Assembly (NCBI GenBank): GCA_026874595.1
Contig: CM049310.1
Span: forward strand, 43,899,558 to 43,963,557
DNA from: Sipunculus nudus
Taxonomy: Eukaryota > Annelida > Sipuncula > Golfingiida > Sipunculidae
DNA: 64,000 bases
Direction: 5' to 3'
Below, piece after piece: positions 12,913-27,900 of the stretch (within the stretch, counting starts at the first letter, position 1; the number at the start of each line of letters is the position of its first letter). Under the pieces are notes generated by a model. That model saw only the letters and a list, made by a program, of their open reading frames with translations, searched no databases and was not told where the DNA came from. The position numbers were made by a program, and so were the translations under genes.

Positions 12913-15900
12913 TAAAAGAAAAAGCAGAGGAGAGAGAGAGAGAGAAAAAGAGAGAGAGAAAAAGAGAGAGCTGGACTACCAGAGAGAGAGAGAAAGAGAG
13001 GCTCTCTGGTAATTACTGCCTGACCCAGCCTGATCAGACACTCATAGTGGCAGTAGGTCAGACCTGAAGGTGTTATGTAACTGCCCAGTACACTGCATTT
13101 ATACTGACTTGATGTATACAATGAAGACTTGGTACCTGGAAACTTGAATAAAATCTACAGTTTTTGATCAATTAGTTTCAAATTTCAGATTTTAACAGAT
13201 GAAATGCTAATGTGTACATGCTGTGAAAATTAAATCCACAGCACTAACAGGAAAAATTTAAATATTTATATTTTTTAAATGGTATCAGGAAAAAAGAAAA
13301 GTATTCTCAACTATGAAACTAATACATGTGTTAAAATTAATCCAAGGATCAAACCACCCAATATAATATACCAGGAGCAAACTGGAGTTGGGAATGTTTA
13401 ATTTTATGAACTGAAATAAAGGATCAGCAATATAAATTTTGATTATTTAGCCAGTATCATGTAACAACTGATACAACCATGAGTTATAAGTCAAACAAAT
13501 TAAAATCTTTAATGAGCACTCTGATGAACATCCACACTTTAATAGCAATACATCACTTTTTGGACACAATTAAATGTGCACTGGGGGGGGGGGGGGGGAA
13601 TGCAGGGCAGAGGAGAAGCCTGCTAGTAGTGGCCAAGCTAAGCCAAGGCAAGCTGCCTGGGGTGGGTTACATAATGCAAGTGAAGACTGTATTACTAGGC
13701 GGGCCAGATGTAAACAACACTTGACATGGTGTATGAAAACTTGAATAAAAGCTACTCTTTTCAAACAATTCCTTTGGAATTTCAGATTTTAAAAGATTAA
13801 ATCCTTGTGTATATATGCTGTGAAAATTAAATCAACAGTGCTTACAGGGAAAAAACGTGCCATTGCCAAAGTTGGACAAAATTTAAGGTATTGATTTTTT
13901 ATTTATGCTAATAACTTAAAAAATTTGCAAAATTCAGATCTAATTTTGGGTAAACAATTGAATCTTGATTAAATAAAGTTATATTCCTAAAAAAAAAAGT
14001 CTCCAGCTTCAGCAATTCTCATGTTAAGTGAGCAAATATATTTCCTGATTTTTAAGAAACTGCAGTATATTTGGGCCCATAACTTCAAAATAATACCCAA
14101 TACTAACCTAATTTTTTATATATGCACAGAAAATGTATGGAAAAATATGAATACTAAATATGATCAAAAACAGATCAGTGGTTTTGATATTAGGCAGCTT
14201 TGAAGGGGGACAATGGCTTTTTTATGGAAAACAGAGGTTTTTCCTTAATATCTCGAAGGAACGAAGTCCTAATGACCCAATTTTCAGTATAATAGGAGAT
14301 TTTTGGGACATCTAATGGTATGCAGAATTTTGGATTCGTAGGTCCAACGGTTTTAAAACGTGCCCTGTTAACGGCCAGACAGCCAGACGGACGGACGGAC
14401 GACGGACAAAGGACCACGACTATAGCTCAGATAACTTATAGTCAGCTGAGCTAACTAGTGGTATTTCTACTTCAACTAACCTCGCTCTGTGCATCAGATC
14501 GGGGCACCTGTTGCATCAGATAATTAAATGAGGATACCATGTCAGTTGCCAGGTGAGACAGCATGACGTCTAGCTCTAACCTGTCACACACCAAGCTCTT
14601 GTACTGGCAAATCTTCCTGGAAAGATAAATAATACTCATTGGTGGTTAAAATAAATAAGACTTATAACACATTTTTTTCATCTGTGAGTTCATATAAAGT
14701 TCATCTGTATATCTGAAGCTACATGTTTTACAACTTTCTACCTTGCTACTGGTGTAAGAAACTAAAATTTTATTAAGTTTAATAAACTGTTTCACACTAG
14801 ACTCGTAATCACTGGATTCAGTTTGGATGCCATTTTACCATTTTAATGCCCACTTTCAATTCACATAATATCATTACCAACCCTCCAGAAAGAAAAGTAG
14901 TTTTATCATTTTACTTGGTCTGTGTGTGAGCAAGTTTGTAAGAACTACGTGCAAACTGATTTTTGGCTTTTCATGAAACTGGACATATAGAGCTTAGGGT
15001 GGAATTTCTCGAAAAGATTAAATTTGGGATACATAAATCCCTCTTCCGTGACATTTAATTTTATGATCTGGTTTCTCTTCTGTTTGTCCACCAGAGGCAG
15101 CATGTTTGTCTCATCATTAAGCTCTGTGCAACACAAGAAGAGATGAGGCATACTGGTTTTAAGTTCAATATGCAGCATGGTGAGTATATCTGACTCACAC
15201 CTCCTGTACACATTATAATTATGAGAAGAGTGCATGTGAAATCTTGTTTTAACCTGAGTAACAGTTGCTACAGTTTAGTGGTATATGGGTACACCAATCA
15301 GTGCAGGTGGGCCAATATGAATATTGATAACACTGACGGGCCAATATGAATATTGATAACACTGACAGGAAGAAGTACTAGTAAATTTATACAACTGAAT
15401 ATTTATCTTCATATATACATAATATTTAGTTTTATACAATTGTATATTTATTTCTTTTTAGATATTTTTATCAATATTGCATGGGGAACATGAAAACAAA
15501 GACATTAAAGGCAAATGATGGTTGAGACTTAAATTGGGTACAAATAATTATATTTGGCAAAGAAAAAAAGATTCAATGGGGTTAAATTTAGAGTAAAGTA
15601 ATAGTTTATTCATTTGTCAATAACTAATCCATAAATGTCCATAAAAACATGTAAGCTGAGGGATATCATAACTACTTAATAAATATTACACATAATATAT
15701 ATTAACTTTGTTCATTAAACCATGTGTGTCTATATACTGTTTAACTATATATATGCAATATAATTCATAGTGTCATTTTTGTAACCTATGAGTTAAGATA
15801 TCATGTATAAACCTAAGCAGCAATTAAGTATCCCATATATGCTTGTCTTTCTGACTGCATATTCCCTGGGGTACTGACAAACTGCATGCTTTATCTATGT

Positions 15901-18900
15901 TTGTGCTTTATCAGGGTTATTAATATTGGTACTTTATACTTATATATATATATATCTTCCATCCTTTAATAATGAATCATCATGCAGGGCTTAATCATTA
16001 ACACAGCCACATGTTCTGATATCATTTACACAAAGGAAAGGCTTTGATTAATATATCTGAGTCTTACTTTACATATTTTTTTTCTTTATCAATGCACTAC
16101 TAAATATTGTCATTGTTTACAGGATTATTAAACAGGAATCAGTATATGTTATACTCTTTACTATAATGATTATACATTCAATGAACCTGCATGTCTGACT
16201 TTCTTTTTTTTTTTCCTGTACAAACTATGTTCAGTTTTACTTTCAGAATTAGAAGACTGAAACCTATTCAGAAAATATCAGAAAAAAATTGGTAATACAA
16301 TTAATAATAAAATATTTCCCATAATTCTTAGGTGAACAATATCTGGAACAAACAGAAATTCCATGATTTCCAATACATTTGACACAATTTTTCCAAATTC
16401 CAAGACTTTTTTTTTCAGATTCTGGAAAAATTAAGAAATAAATATCATAGGTTTCCAATAGCCATAAACCTTGTTAATGATCAGCTCTGTAACCCAAAAC
16501 CTCTCAATGTGAGCTAATTCCTGATTTATTCAATATACTGCACACAGGAAGGCCTCTTATCATTCATGTGATTAGATAAGCAAGATTAATATGATATCAC
16601 TAGGTGGTCAGGTACGTGGTCCAGTCAGGTAGTGATAGTACATGCTGACTCCCCAAGTGAAACTGACGCTGGTGAAACTGACATGGGCTGCTGAAATTAA
16701 CAACACTGTGTGACATGCAATGCAAAGAATGTAATGTTACAAGAGTGCAATATATCACTATCAGGACTGGTTATGACAACAGATAAGTCTACATGCTGGG
16801 CGTCTGGAAGGATTTATTATACCATGCTTGAATCATGTGACAGCTAAAAGAAGGGTCATTATGGCTGTGTAAATCTCCTGTGCCTGGGTACAACTTTGTG
16901 CCTTGCACCTATTTCAGTTTTTTTTAACACAGAGCAAGGACAAACCCAGTAACCATCTAACACAGTGACCACAGCAACAAGCTGCCAGTGATTAACTCTT
17001 GATAACAAGCTCAAGCTACTTCAAACAGGAAGATACGTTCACTGTGGTACCAGCTCTGATGAATATTCACCAGTAACTTTGCTTTTTTCAATGGTGGATT
17101 TCTGAACTAAGCAAAGTGTACATGAACAGGAATTTCATGTAAAAAGGCTTGTTCATAAATAAGCGGAAATACAGCCTGATAATTGAGGGACTGGTGATTA
17201 TTACCAACTGATATTAACTGCACAGATTTCAAGTTGAAATATCAGCTAAAATATAATCATTCACAGAGGTTATTATATGACTGTCACATTGATGTGCAAA
17301 CGAAAAGGATAACTACTCGGGAATAACACAGTGCCATTAAGGATATACTGAATTACATAAGCACTGCAGTGAATCCAAGAAATATAACAAGGAATGACTG
17401 AATTAATACAATCAATTACAAAAATATTACAGTAGCAGATAAGTGATTTAAAAATTTTACAGAAGAATAACAGCTACTAGTCAAATCTTTACACTGAGCT
17501 ACTAACGGGTACACTAAATTACAGAATAATTATAACAATTTAAAAAAGTATTACAGTATAATAAAACCAGCATCATGTTTCTGGAGGCCCTGGAGATATT
17601 ACAGAGTGCTGGGGAGGATGAGAGCAGCTATGTCACTGACTTTGCACTGTATAAAGTCATCTATATCCTGACAGTTTACACACCTATCATCATGGCTACA
17701 TTCCTCCTCTCACAAGAATACCTGGGTGAGTGGAATATCTCAAATAACCTGACACTTGTTACTTCAGTTAACACTGTAATGTGTAAAATAATAAATCACA
17801 CATTTCTTAACTGGTCATTAAATTCAAGTACTAATGATAGACACAGCATATGGCCAAGACTAGGTCAAAATAACATATTGCATATTAGCATGGATGTCTG
17901 CAGCCGAAATGTGTATGTAGGTTGGCCACCTACCACATATCCAGAAAGCTGTCCAAGTTGTATACATATGCAAAATTTTAGGCAGAAAAGTCAAACCACT
18001 ACATGTATATGAGTGATTTTATCCCACAGCAGACAAACAGAAGGACTTGTGCAAAAATGGTGGCAGGTGGCGCCACCAATTTTGTGTATGATTACGAGCT
18101 ATGTAAGATCTATATACATGCAAAATTTCAGGGGGATATGTCCAACCAGTCCTGAGATATGAACCTGATTGTCTGCAGCTTAAAACATAAATGTAGGTGG
18201 CACCATTTGCCAAAAAAATCCAGAAAGCTATCCAAGATGTATAAACACGAAAAATTTTTAGGCAGATAAGTCAAACCACATCAGAGATATGAGTGATTTT
18301 AGCCCATGGCAGACAAACAGACAGACGCTGTGCAAAAATGGTTGCATGTGGCCCCTTCAGTTTTGTGTATGATAAAGAGCTATGTGAGATCTATTCACAT
18401 GCAAAATTTTGGCCCAATCAGTCAAACGGTTCCCTAGATATGAGCTTGGATGTCTGCCGCGTAAACTAGAATGTAGGTGGTGCCACCTGTCATTAAATCA
18501 AGAAAGCTGTCCAGGATGTTTAAACCTGCAAAATTTTAGGCAGTTAAGTGAAACCACTGCAGAGATATGAGTGATATTATCCCACGGCAGACAAACAGAC
18601 GGACGCTGTGCAAAAATGGTTGCAGGTGGCGCTACCAGTTTTGTGTATGATAAAGAGCTATGTGAGATCTACACACATGCAACATTTTGGCCCAATGGGT
18701 AAAACTGTTCCTGATATATGAGCTTGGATGTCTGCAGCGTGAACGTTAATGTGATGGCGCCACCTGTCATAAAATCAAGAAAGCTATCCAGGATGTATAC
18801 ACATTCCGAATTTCAGGTGAATAAGTCAAACCACTGCAGAGATATGAGTGATTTTAACCCAAGGCAGATGAACAGATGGACACTGTGCAAACATGGTTGC

Positions 18901-21900
18901 AGGTGGCGCCACCATTTTTTGTGTATGTTATAAAGCTATCCAAGGGCTACATTTGTACAAAATTTTTTTTCCTGATCGGTCAAATGGTTCCCCAGATATG
19001 TGGGTTTATGTATGAAAACAGATGCACAAATGGACGCTGGGCAGCAAGGAAAGGTCAGAGGTCAAAACATTTTAAAAACATGATTTTAACCCAAGGCAGA
19101 TGAACATATGGACACTGTGCAAACATGGTTGCAGGTGGCGCCACCATTTTTTGTGTATGTTATAAAGCTATCCAAGGGCTACATTTGTACAAAATTTTTT
19201 TCCTGATCGGTCAAATGGTTCCCCAGATATGTGGGTTTATGTATGAAAACAGATGCACAAATGGACGCTGGGCAGCAAGGAAAGGTCAGAGGTCAAAACA
19301 AAATCGGGGCACAGCAGTTCACATGTGACCTGAACATAATCCCGAGTTTCGTAAAATTCCGCCCAGCGGTTACGGAGGAGTTCTCTCTGCCAAAACTTTT
19401 GGCAGATACAATTAAATACATATAATAACAGGAGCATTAAAATAGTGCATAAAAGGCCACTGTCTTGTGACCTCTGGCCTCATTAAAATAATCATCAAAA
19501 AAAACCCTTTCCAATATATGACAGAAATCAAATGTTAAATGATGAAATGGTTCAACAAGTAAAATATATGTAGACTCTAATGGACATAATACACATGAAA
19601 ACATAATTTAGTATACAGATAGACATCCATCCCAAACATGATATGTCAACATTTGTGAGAAAAATATCTGAAAATTGTCACTGGTAATTCAACTTATGTC
19701 AGTTTTCTATTTAAAGAGAGTATGTTAACATGAACCTGACTTTATAGTAAGTACTACCTGTTTTGATTTTATCTTTTTATTTACAGGAGATAAAATTGCT
19801 TGCTTTGCACCAGAGAATTTCACCGACTCGCAGGCCAGCTCACTTAATGAGTACTGCTGGAACAATGGATTTTGGGTAAGTGACGGCGTAGCGCATGTCA
19901 AGAGCTTGTATACACAGCCACATCGCTACTATCCGCTTTACCTGCCGATACAGAGCGTCGTATTCATGAGTCCTATCATCTTGTGGAATGTCCTCACCAA
20001 ATCATCACTGCTGTCAATTCTGAAAGCATCTGAAGAATTCCTGGAGAAATTCCAGGAGTGCCTCAGTGAGCGTGATGCAGACACACCAAAAAGAGCAAGG
20101 AACATGATGAGGCAGTTTCATGAGACACTCGTTGCTGCCGCTAAGGAGTGTGAGTTATCTTACATTTTAGTTGCCAGGCTGTGTCTTGAGCTTGTATTAC
20201 TGGTGGCTGCAATAATGATGCAGTTTTTCATCTATAACAAGAACTCAAAGAGGTACAGCTGCTCTCTGCCAGAGCTGACAGATGAAGATATCTTATGCAC
20301 AGTGCCTGTCTTAGATCTTCTGGACATCATATGGAGTATAAATGTTGCCGCCCTAGTGCTTGGGCTGGGCTTAAATCTAGTTTTCATCAACATTACTGTG
20401 CGCCAGCATTTCACCGAGAAAATAGCCTTGTTCTACCAAGATCTACCTTACGGTGATGATGATGAGTACAGTAATCATGTGACATGGGATAATCCTTTCA
20501 CGAAGCACTCCTATGAATTATTATCCATGATCCTCTCAGAAAACAATAATATAATGACTAAAGCTTATGTTATAAAGGCCATGGGTACACCACCAGAGTT
20601 TGAAGAGTTAGATGAACAAATCACTGAACATGAAACAATACAGTTTCCCAAAAATGTGAAACCTATTGAAAATGGTGAACTCAGCATCCTTCAACAACAA
20701 GGGATGCAAAAACTGCCTCTGTATAAAAATACAGAGAACCCCATCTCTATCACTGATGCACCTGAGCCTCAGTCTGAGTCAGAGCTTCGTCAGCGCAAGA
20801 TACATACATGTGGCAATGCGACATCGACCTCAGCAGTGGAGGGCATGAAACTGACAAAAATTGATCAGTCACTTATATTGGTGCTTGCTTTCATTGGTTT
20901 TCTTGTATTTTCAGCTTTCTGTTAAACATATGTGCAAAGCATGCTTAGTTTTTACAATGTATTGTCAAAACTCTGACTTTATGTTTGTCTAACTTAGTAA
21001 TGCTTTAAGCTGTACTAATAATAATTATTAGGGCCCCACTTGACAAGCGGTGCCCTGTAGTGATCACCGAGCATCCGTCCTTACATCCATCCATCCATCC
21101 ATCCATCCATCCTTCAGTGACACTTTCTTTCGCACGCGATAACTCAACAACAACTTACTGCAGCTTTCCCAAATTCATAGGGATGATTGGTACCTATGAG
21201 AGCTCCAGACCTATTGAATTACAGACTTGTCGGAAGTCAAATATTGCCGCCACAGCCCAATCGCTGATTTTTCTTTCACATGCGATAACTCAACAACAAC
21301 ATACTGCAGCTTTCCAAAATTCCCAGGGATGTTTGGTACCTATGAGCGCTCCAGACCTATCGATTTACAGACCTGTCAGAATTCAAATATGGCTGCCACA
21401 GCCCAAAAGCTGATTTTCTTTTGCACGCAATAACTCAATTAAACCTACTGCAGCTTCACCAAATTCACAGGGATGATTGGTACCTATGAGGGCTCCAGAC
21501 CTATTGAATAACAGACCTGTTGGAATTCAAATATGGCTTCCACAGCCCGATTGCTGATTTTCCTTCATGCACAATACCTCAACAACAACCTACTGTAGCT
21601 TTCCCGAATTCATAGGGATGATTGGTACCTATGAGGGCTCCAGACCTTTTGAATTACAGACCTGTTGAAATTTCAACATGGCTGCCACTGTCCAATTGCT
21701 GATTATCTTTCATGCGTGATAACTAAACAACAACATACATCAGCTTTTCCAAATTTACAGGGATCATTGGTTTTTATGAGGGTTCCAGACCTACTGAATT
21801 ACAGACTTGCTCAAAATCAAATATGGCTAACACACTACATTCAGTGATTTTCTATTGCACACATTATTTCAGACATACCTTCTTTAATCAAGTATGATTT

Positions 21901-24900
21901 TTTCCCTCATGCAAATTGATAAAAACCTGTTTCTGTTTGTGATATTTTTCAAATTTAACATAATTTTTCAACCATATGTAAACTAGTCCAGCACTAGCAG
22001 AAACGCGGGGCCCTCTGAGGACCATTGTCCGACCACATCTAGTTTATGATTATAAAAGAGACAATGAATTTTTTTATGTGCTGACAGTCTGCTTGACAAC
22101 TGTAAAGTCCTTAGCATTAAAATCAGCAAGGTTATATGTTTATATAAGAAGCCCTTTTAAACCATGAATGTAGTAGACCAGTTGTCTCTGGCACATTAGA
22201 CTCATGTTGGCACTGAGATATGTTTTTGATATGGTTGAATTAAATGGGATAATGTTATATTGCCTTCACTTTATGGTTGAAATTATATCATATTTTCATA
22301 TAACCATCCTGAAAATGCAAATTATGATTTTTTTTATATCATGATAATGTATATCTTGTATTTTTACAAATATTCCCCTTTTATCATAATTCTGAACCCC
22401 AAGACTTCAGTCCCCCTATCCCCCCCCCCTGAATATTGTGGAAAAAACCAAGTTTTGCATTCACTGCATTCATTGATACTTTCCAGCCCCAAGGTCCATG
22501 ACTGCTTTAAAATGGTTTTCGTCATAATTGAGAAATCGTTCCCAAATTGAGAAAATAAAAGGCAATAACTCTAGAGCAAAACAATTAAATTGTGGGATAC
22601 AACAAGGATTAGTCCTTGGATCAATTTTTTTACAATATAAACATCATCCCTTGGTTCCCTTCTTTGTCAAAATTTGATCAACTATCATTTTATGCAGATG
22701 ATACAGTTATTTGTAGCATTCAAATCTGGTGGACCTGACAGTACCATTCACCAGATGGAATTTTGTGTTTCAACTGTACAAAAGTGGATGAGCCAGCATC
22801 GATTGAAAGTGAATGATGAAAAAACAGAAGTCATTATAATTGCACATAAACATTTGTTAAGAGAAATTGGTTTACCCACACTTCATATTTAAAAAAAAAT
22901 TTTAAACATATTTGTTCATGGAATATTTTTATGCCTAGTTATTTTGTACGATATTTTATACTATTGTTAGTGAAATGTTTGAACATTTTAGTGGAATTAT
23001 GAAGGTTTTAACAGATAATTGAACTATTGATTTTTATATGTCTTATTTAATACTGTAAGCTTCTGAATGTAATATTTTAGTCAACTGGATTTATTCATAT
23101 TCTTACAATAGTACGCTAGTTATGTAACAGCATTTTAGAGCATGTATCATCATAGACTTTACGCTTTACAAAATAAATTATTATTCTTATTATTAATATT
23201 ATTATTTATGATTATGAATAATACAATGTACATATTCTTGCTTCAAATGAGAGGTAGGGAGCCTGAAGGTAGTGTTAATAATGATGATTATGGTGCACAT
23301 TTAACTGGAGCTTATTTAGCTTGTCAGTAACATATAATATATCCCAAGCTAAAAAAATTATAAAAACATTGACCTGCAGGATAAGGGGGAGGGCAGGTTA
23401 AAGGGAGTGCAGGGCCATACTGAGTATGCTTGTCTACTAAATAGTTCAAAGATGAAAGCTATTATGGGCTAATTGTATTTCAAGATGTGATATATGTATA
23501 TATATATATACATTTATATAATATATTTTCCAGTGCTGTTATTACAATTTCAATATCTTGTGGCACTACATAAGCCGGACTGCTGATATATATGCTCTAT
23601 GTCAGAATGGGGATTTGAATAAAACATGAATTTTTGTTTTGTTTTCCAAAGTCATGTTTATGGATTAAAGAAAGAGTACTTTTTTAGGTTTTTCTTTATG
23701 AGACTGCAGTCCCCAATTAATAATTAAAATTTTTTACATTACACATAAGGCCTATCAAAGGGCCATCATTATTTGAAACAGGTATTAATCCATCTTTTGG
23801 GCTTTTTTTACACAGGGAGAATTATTTTTCTATTTTAAATAGGTAAAAAGATGAATTTCATATAAGAAAAATAAAATTTTCTAAAGCGAAAAGAGCAGAA
23901 ATAAAGCACTTATGAAGGGTTAGGATAATCCCTGTGGTATACAATGCATTACTGACCCTACCAAAAATCCTGCTTTAAATCCATGCTATGATAGATGATT
24001 CCTATGGAACTGACATTTACTTTTAGTCACATTAAAACATAAAATACCACACTGAATAACTGTAAATAAGATGATAAAAATATGCAGGAAAACTGGATTT
24101 GTTAAAGGTATTTAAGTCAATCTTTTCTCTGATTAGTGATCTGATCATGGGTGGGTATGGATCCATGATTAAGGAAAAGAAAGGGTTCAATCCATGAGGA
24201 TTATGGACAAAACCTATAATGTCCATAAGGTCTGGAAAAGGAGGTCCAGGCCACAAAAATTGTGCTGATGGATTTTTCATTCAAATGTCAACCCACCTTG
24301 ATATTGTCTTCCACATTGTAACAGTAATCTTGACATCCAAGCTTGAGGCAACCTTGCTGATTTCAAACAGGCCATATAGCACTGCAATCAACAAATAAAG
24401 CACAGATGAATTTATAAATACTTTAAACATAAACACTGCAAAGGCAACATACATATCAAAACTTAATACTGATTAAAATTTTAAAATTTGTATATGCTCT
24501 CTGATAATTCATTGCTTTGGTGTTTCATAAAATACTGTGGTTAGCTTCATATTCACAAGGTTAAATATTTACGATTTTCAATGTTTCACGAGGGTCTCAT
24601 TTTCATGATCTTACCAAACAGTAACCATTTCAAAGAAAAGACTACATTGTACAAATTATATATTAGGAACAAAAAATGTTAAGGTGGCCCAATCATCTGT
24701 AATGCATGTTGAACTAACACCAGAAATAGCATCTCCTCTTTGAAGTTTAAAATCAACTGGTAAGTCCCAACATATTGCCCAGAAACCATTGGGTTAATCC
24801 TGTAGACAAGTGTTATAAAGTGGTCTGGTGTTACCACAAGCATTTACATAATCACAGCATGTGGGAATCTGTGCATTGCCTGGACCACAACATCTGTCGA

Positions 24901-27900
24901 TCATGAGATGCTCTGACTGACTTGGCCCCAAAAAATGTTATACATGTTCATGCTGGCCGAAACATCATGTCCTGCGGTTTCTCTGGGATATGATACATGG
25001 GCTCACACTGTGTGATTTCAGGTTCTTCAGTGAATTAACATTCAGCCCGTGGACTGTTTTGTCAATCCAGCAGTGATATATTAGATGACATGAAGGGTCA
25101 TGTATATGTATGAAGTGGTCTGGACTAGTCTTTGTTTGGGATCTGTCATACATGTGCAAAATCAGACCGCCACTTACGCGGCCTTGTTATGGTTAACAGA
25201 CACGCATGGACTATGTTTACTCACAATGCAGAAACATAACAAGGTGTTAAGCAGCTGAAAGGGTACTGTGTGCTGGTATTTTTTGCCAGGAAACTTTTGT
25301 ATAAAGCAAAACTGAATTGATAGTGTGAAAGAAAAGGTATAATATTGCTTCTGATGTCCCTTTAACAGTTGGACAAGTAAACTGGCCCAGTTGATGCAAT
25401 GGTTAAGATTTCCTCCCATGAACTGATCCATCAAACTTGCTCTTGCTCTCTGAAGGTACTGCCACCTTGCGGTTGATCATATATTTATAAAATAATATGA
25501 CTCCCTGCCTGAATATATCATAGAATGGTAAGGTCCAATGGTTTTGGGATGTTCAGCCTTGCCTAACTGAACTAAGTTTTTTTTTTCCAGGGGCATCAGC
25601 AGTACTTGGTGGTCTTTCCAAGATATTTTCTCCAAACCAACATAGTTCATTCAGACCTTGCCTTTTGCACACTTCTAGTTGGCTACTAATATCTGAATTT
25701 AATGAAGCCTAATATTATTGGGCCCTCCAATTCAGGAACTCAGAAAGAAAGTATAAAATCTTATGAGAAAAAAGTATAAAAATTCTGGAAAAAAAAGTAT
25801 AAAAAAAAGTAAAATTTTATGCTATACAGGGCCTTTTTTGTATTATTTTACTGCATGTGATACTTTTAAACAAGCTTCCAGTACAAAAGTATATGTATAT
25901 ATATTCTAATATACCATATATATTCAGTGATTTTGTAAAACATTGGCAATGTCACTGAAAAATATAATTGCTAATGATATGCTACTATTATGAAATATTG
26001 ACAGAGCATGTTTACTGCACTCAATTAATTCTGGTAAACTGCCTATAATCTCCACCTGAAGATGATGACTCTAGAAAAAAAAAATATAAGAAGTTCCCCC
26101 CTCCCCCAACAAAAGTATTAAAAAAATTCTTAACAGAAATAATATGTTATTTTTTAAAAAAAAAGTATAGAGTGGAAGCACTGCACTTATAGTATAATAA
26201 TACAGATATTATTCATAATATTATTATTTGATTTGTAAATAAAATTTAAGATCTGTTTATATTCATAATATTGATATTTTGACTATCCACTTTAGACATT
26301 ACAGCCAAGGATAATGTATTTGAGATGTCAATGAGGAAATAATATAAATGTTGGTGTTACCTGTACAGACAGGGCTTCATATTCATGAAAGTTTTATTAT
26401 GCTATAATTTTACTTTCACAAATATTGCAATTTTTGAAACATTCACAAACAAAAAGCCAATTACAGTATATAATCAATTTTATAAAATATTAACATATCA
26501 ATATTAACTGGATGTTTTAAATTGTCAAATGTATCAGTAGTGAAGTCCATTTTTCTTGTAGATACATTCCAATCAGTGTATGTCTTAATGTCAGATATTA
26601 TTTAATCTGATGATGTTAATGCCTGAGACCCAGATAATTTATGGTCATAAGAAACAACTTGAGTAGGACTAAAATAAATAAAAGCAAATGATTTTTATTT
26701 ATTGCTGTGAACAAAATGACAACATGACTTTCAACTTGATTGGATATATGTGTACATACCGTGACTTAAACATTGTGACTCTGCTTCTGTGCAATTAGAT
26801 TCAACTTGCACTTTGTCCATTAAACTGATCAGGGCCTGAAAAATAAACCAGAAACTCAGTGTAATATCAGATGGTCATTCTTGTTATGTTCATGGTAAAA
26901 GCAAGCTGAATCTTTCATTCAATAGTTTAACCACATGATCTTATGTTAAAAGCAGTACTGATGTTAGTGGTAGGAATCAGTTGTAAAGCATATATAATGA
27001 TTGAAATAATAAAAAAAAGACCGATGATCAATTATTAATCAATAAGTTGATGTACCTTTCATATATCCAGGATATGCGGTATAGAATTATACCTAAAATA
27101 TTGACTGTTAAATTGAGTACAACTTGTACATCACACTTTTAAAAGGTAAGGGTAATGGGCAGGGTTTTCACACTTCAAGGTATTCGGCTGGGTTTTCACA
27201 CTTCGAATTCATGGGTTAGGTTTTCACACTTATTCTTTACATATAGTTGGGTTTTATTGCTGTTTGCCGTTTTGTGGCCCAATTTTCTTATATCTCTGAA
27301 AGAATTAGACCATTATACCTGGATGACTTTTTCAGATTTATATACATACATATAATTGTTTGAGATTAATTACACAAAACTGCAATGGATTTAATCAGTT
27401 TTAAAAGAAATTGACCAATCATATTTATAATTGACTAATTCAATTATTGGAACACCAAGCACTAATTGATGCCAAGCCTGAACCTTAGACAGGATCAGAA
27501 AAATTATAAATTCACCCTACGATGGTGGCATCACTGTTAACAAATACCATTTAGCTGCTTCAACTTCAGACATGATAATATTTTGAGCACACATGGAAGA
27601 TAAACATTTACCACCCTTGTCACAACAAGTTTTCAGAGTTACAGCTGTTCCTGTTGAAATGCTGCCCACCTGGACTTGGCAAGCTAAAAAATTACCAATG
27701 TTGAATTGAATGGTCTAAAATTGAAACTTAAATTTATGAGAGAAAAAAAATTAGTGGCAAATGACAGGTGCTATTAAATTATAGACCAAGGCATCCCCAG
27801 ATTTTATGTGATATGATTGACACCAGCAGCTGAATGACACCATAGGAGATGCATTGTATGGGAAACAGAATCCAGCAAACAGATCTATAGATAAACATAA

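Noticed and set aside
12822-13121. 99-codon frame rich in Ser-Leu
   Set aside because: It is the translation of the (GA)n microsatellite.
19868-19880. GGGTAAGT inside pannexin-like exon 2 as a splice donor
   Set aside because: Read-through keeps the frame and gives the expected loop length before TM2; no acceptor partner is needed.
21083-21112. CRISPR-like array at 21.1-21.9 kb
   Set aside because: Units are 145 bp, diverged and contiguous with no spacers; this is a eukaryotic tandem core of a transposon.
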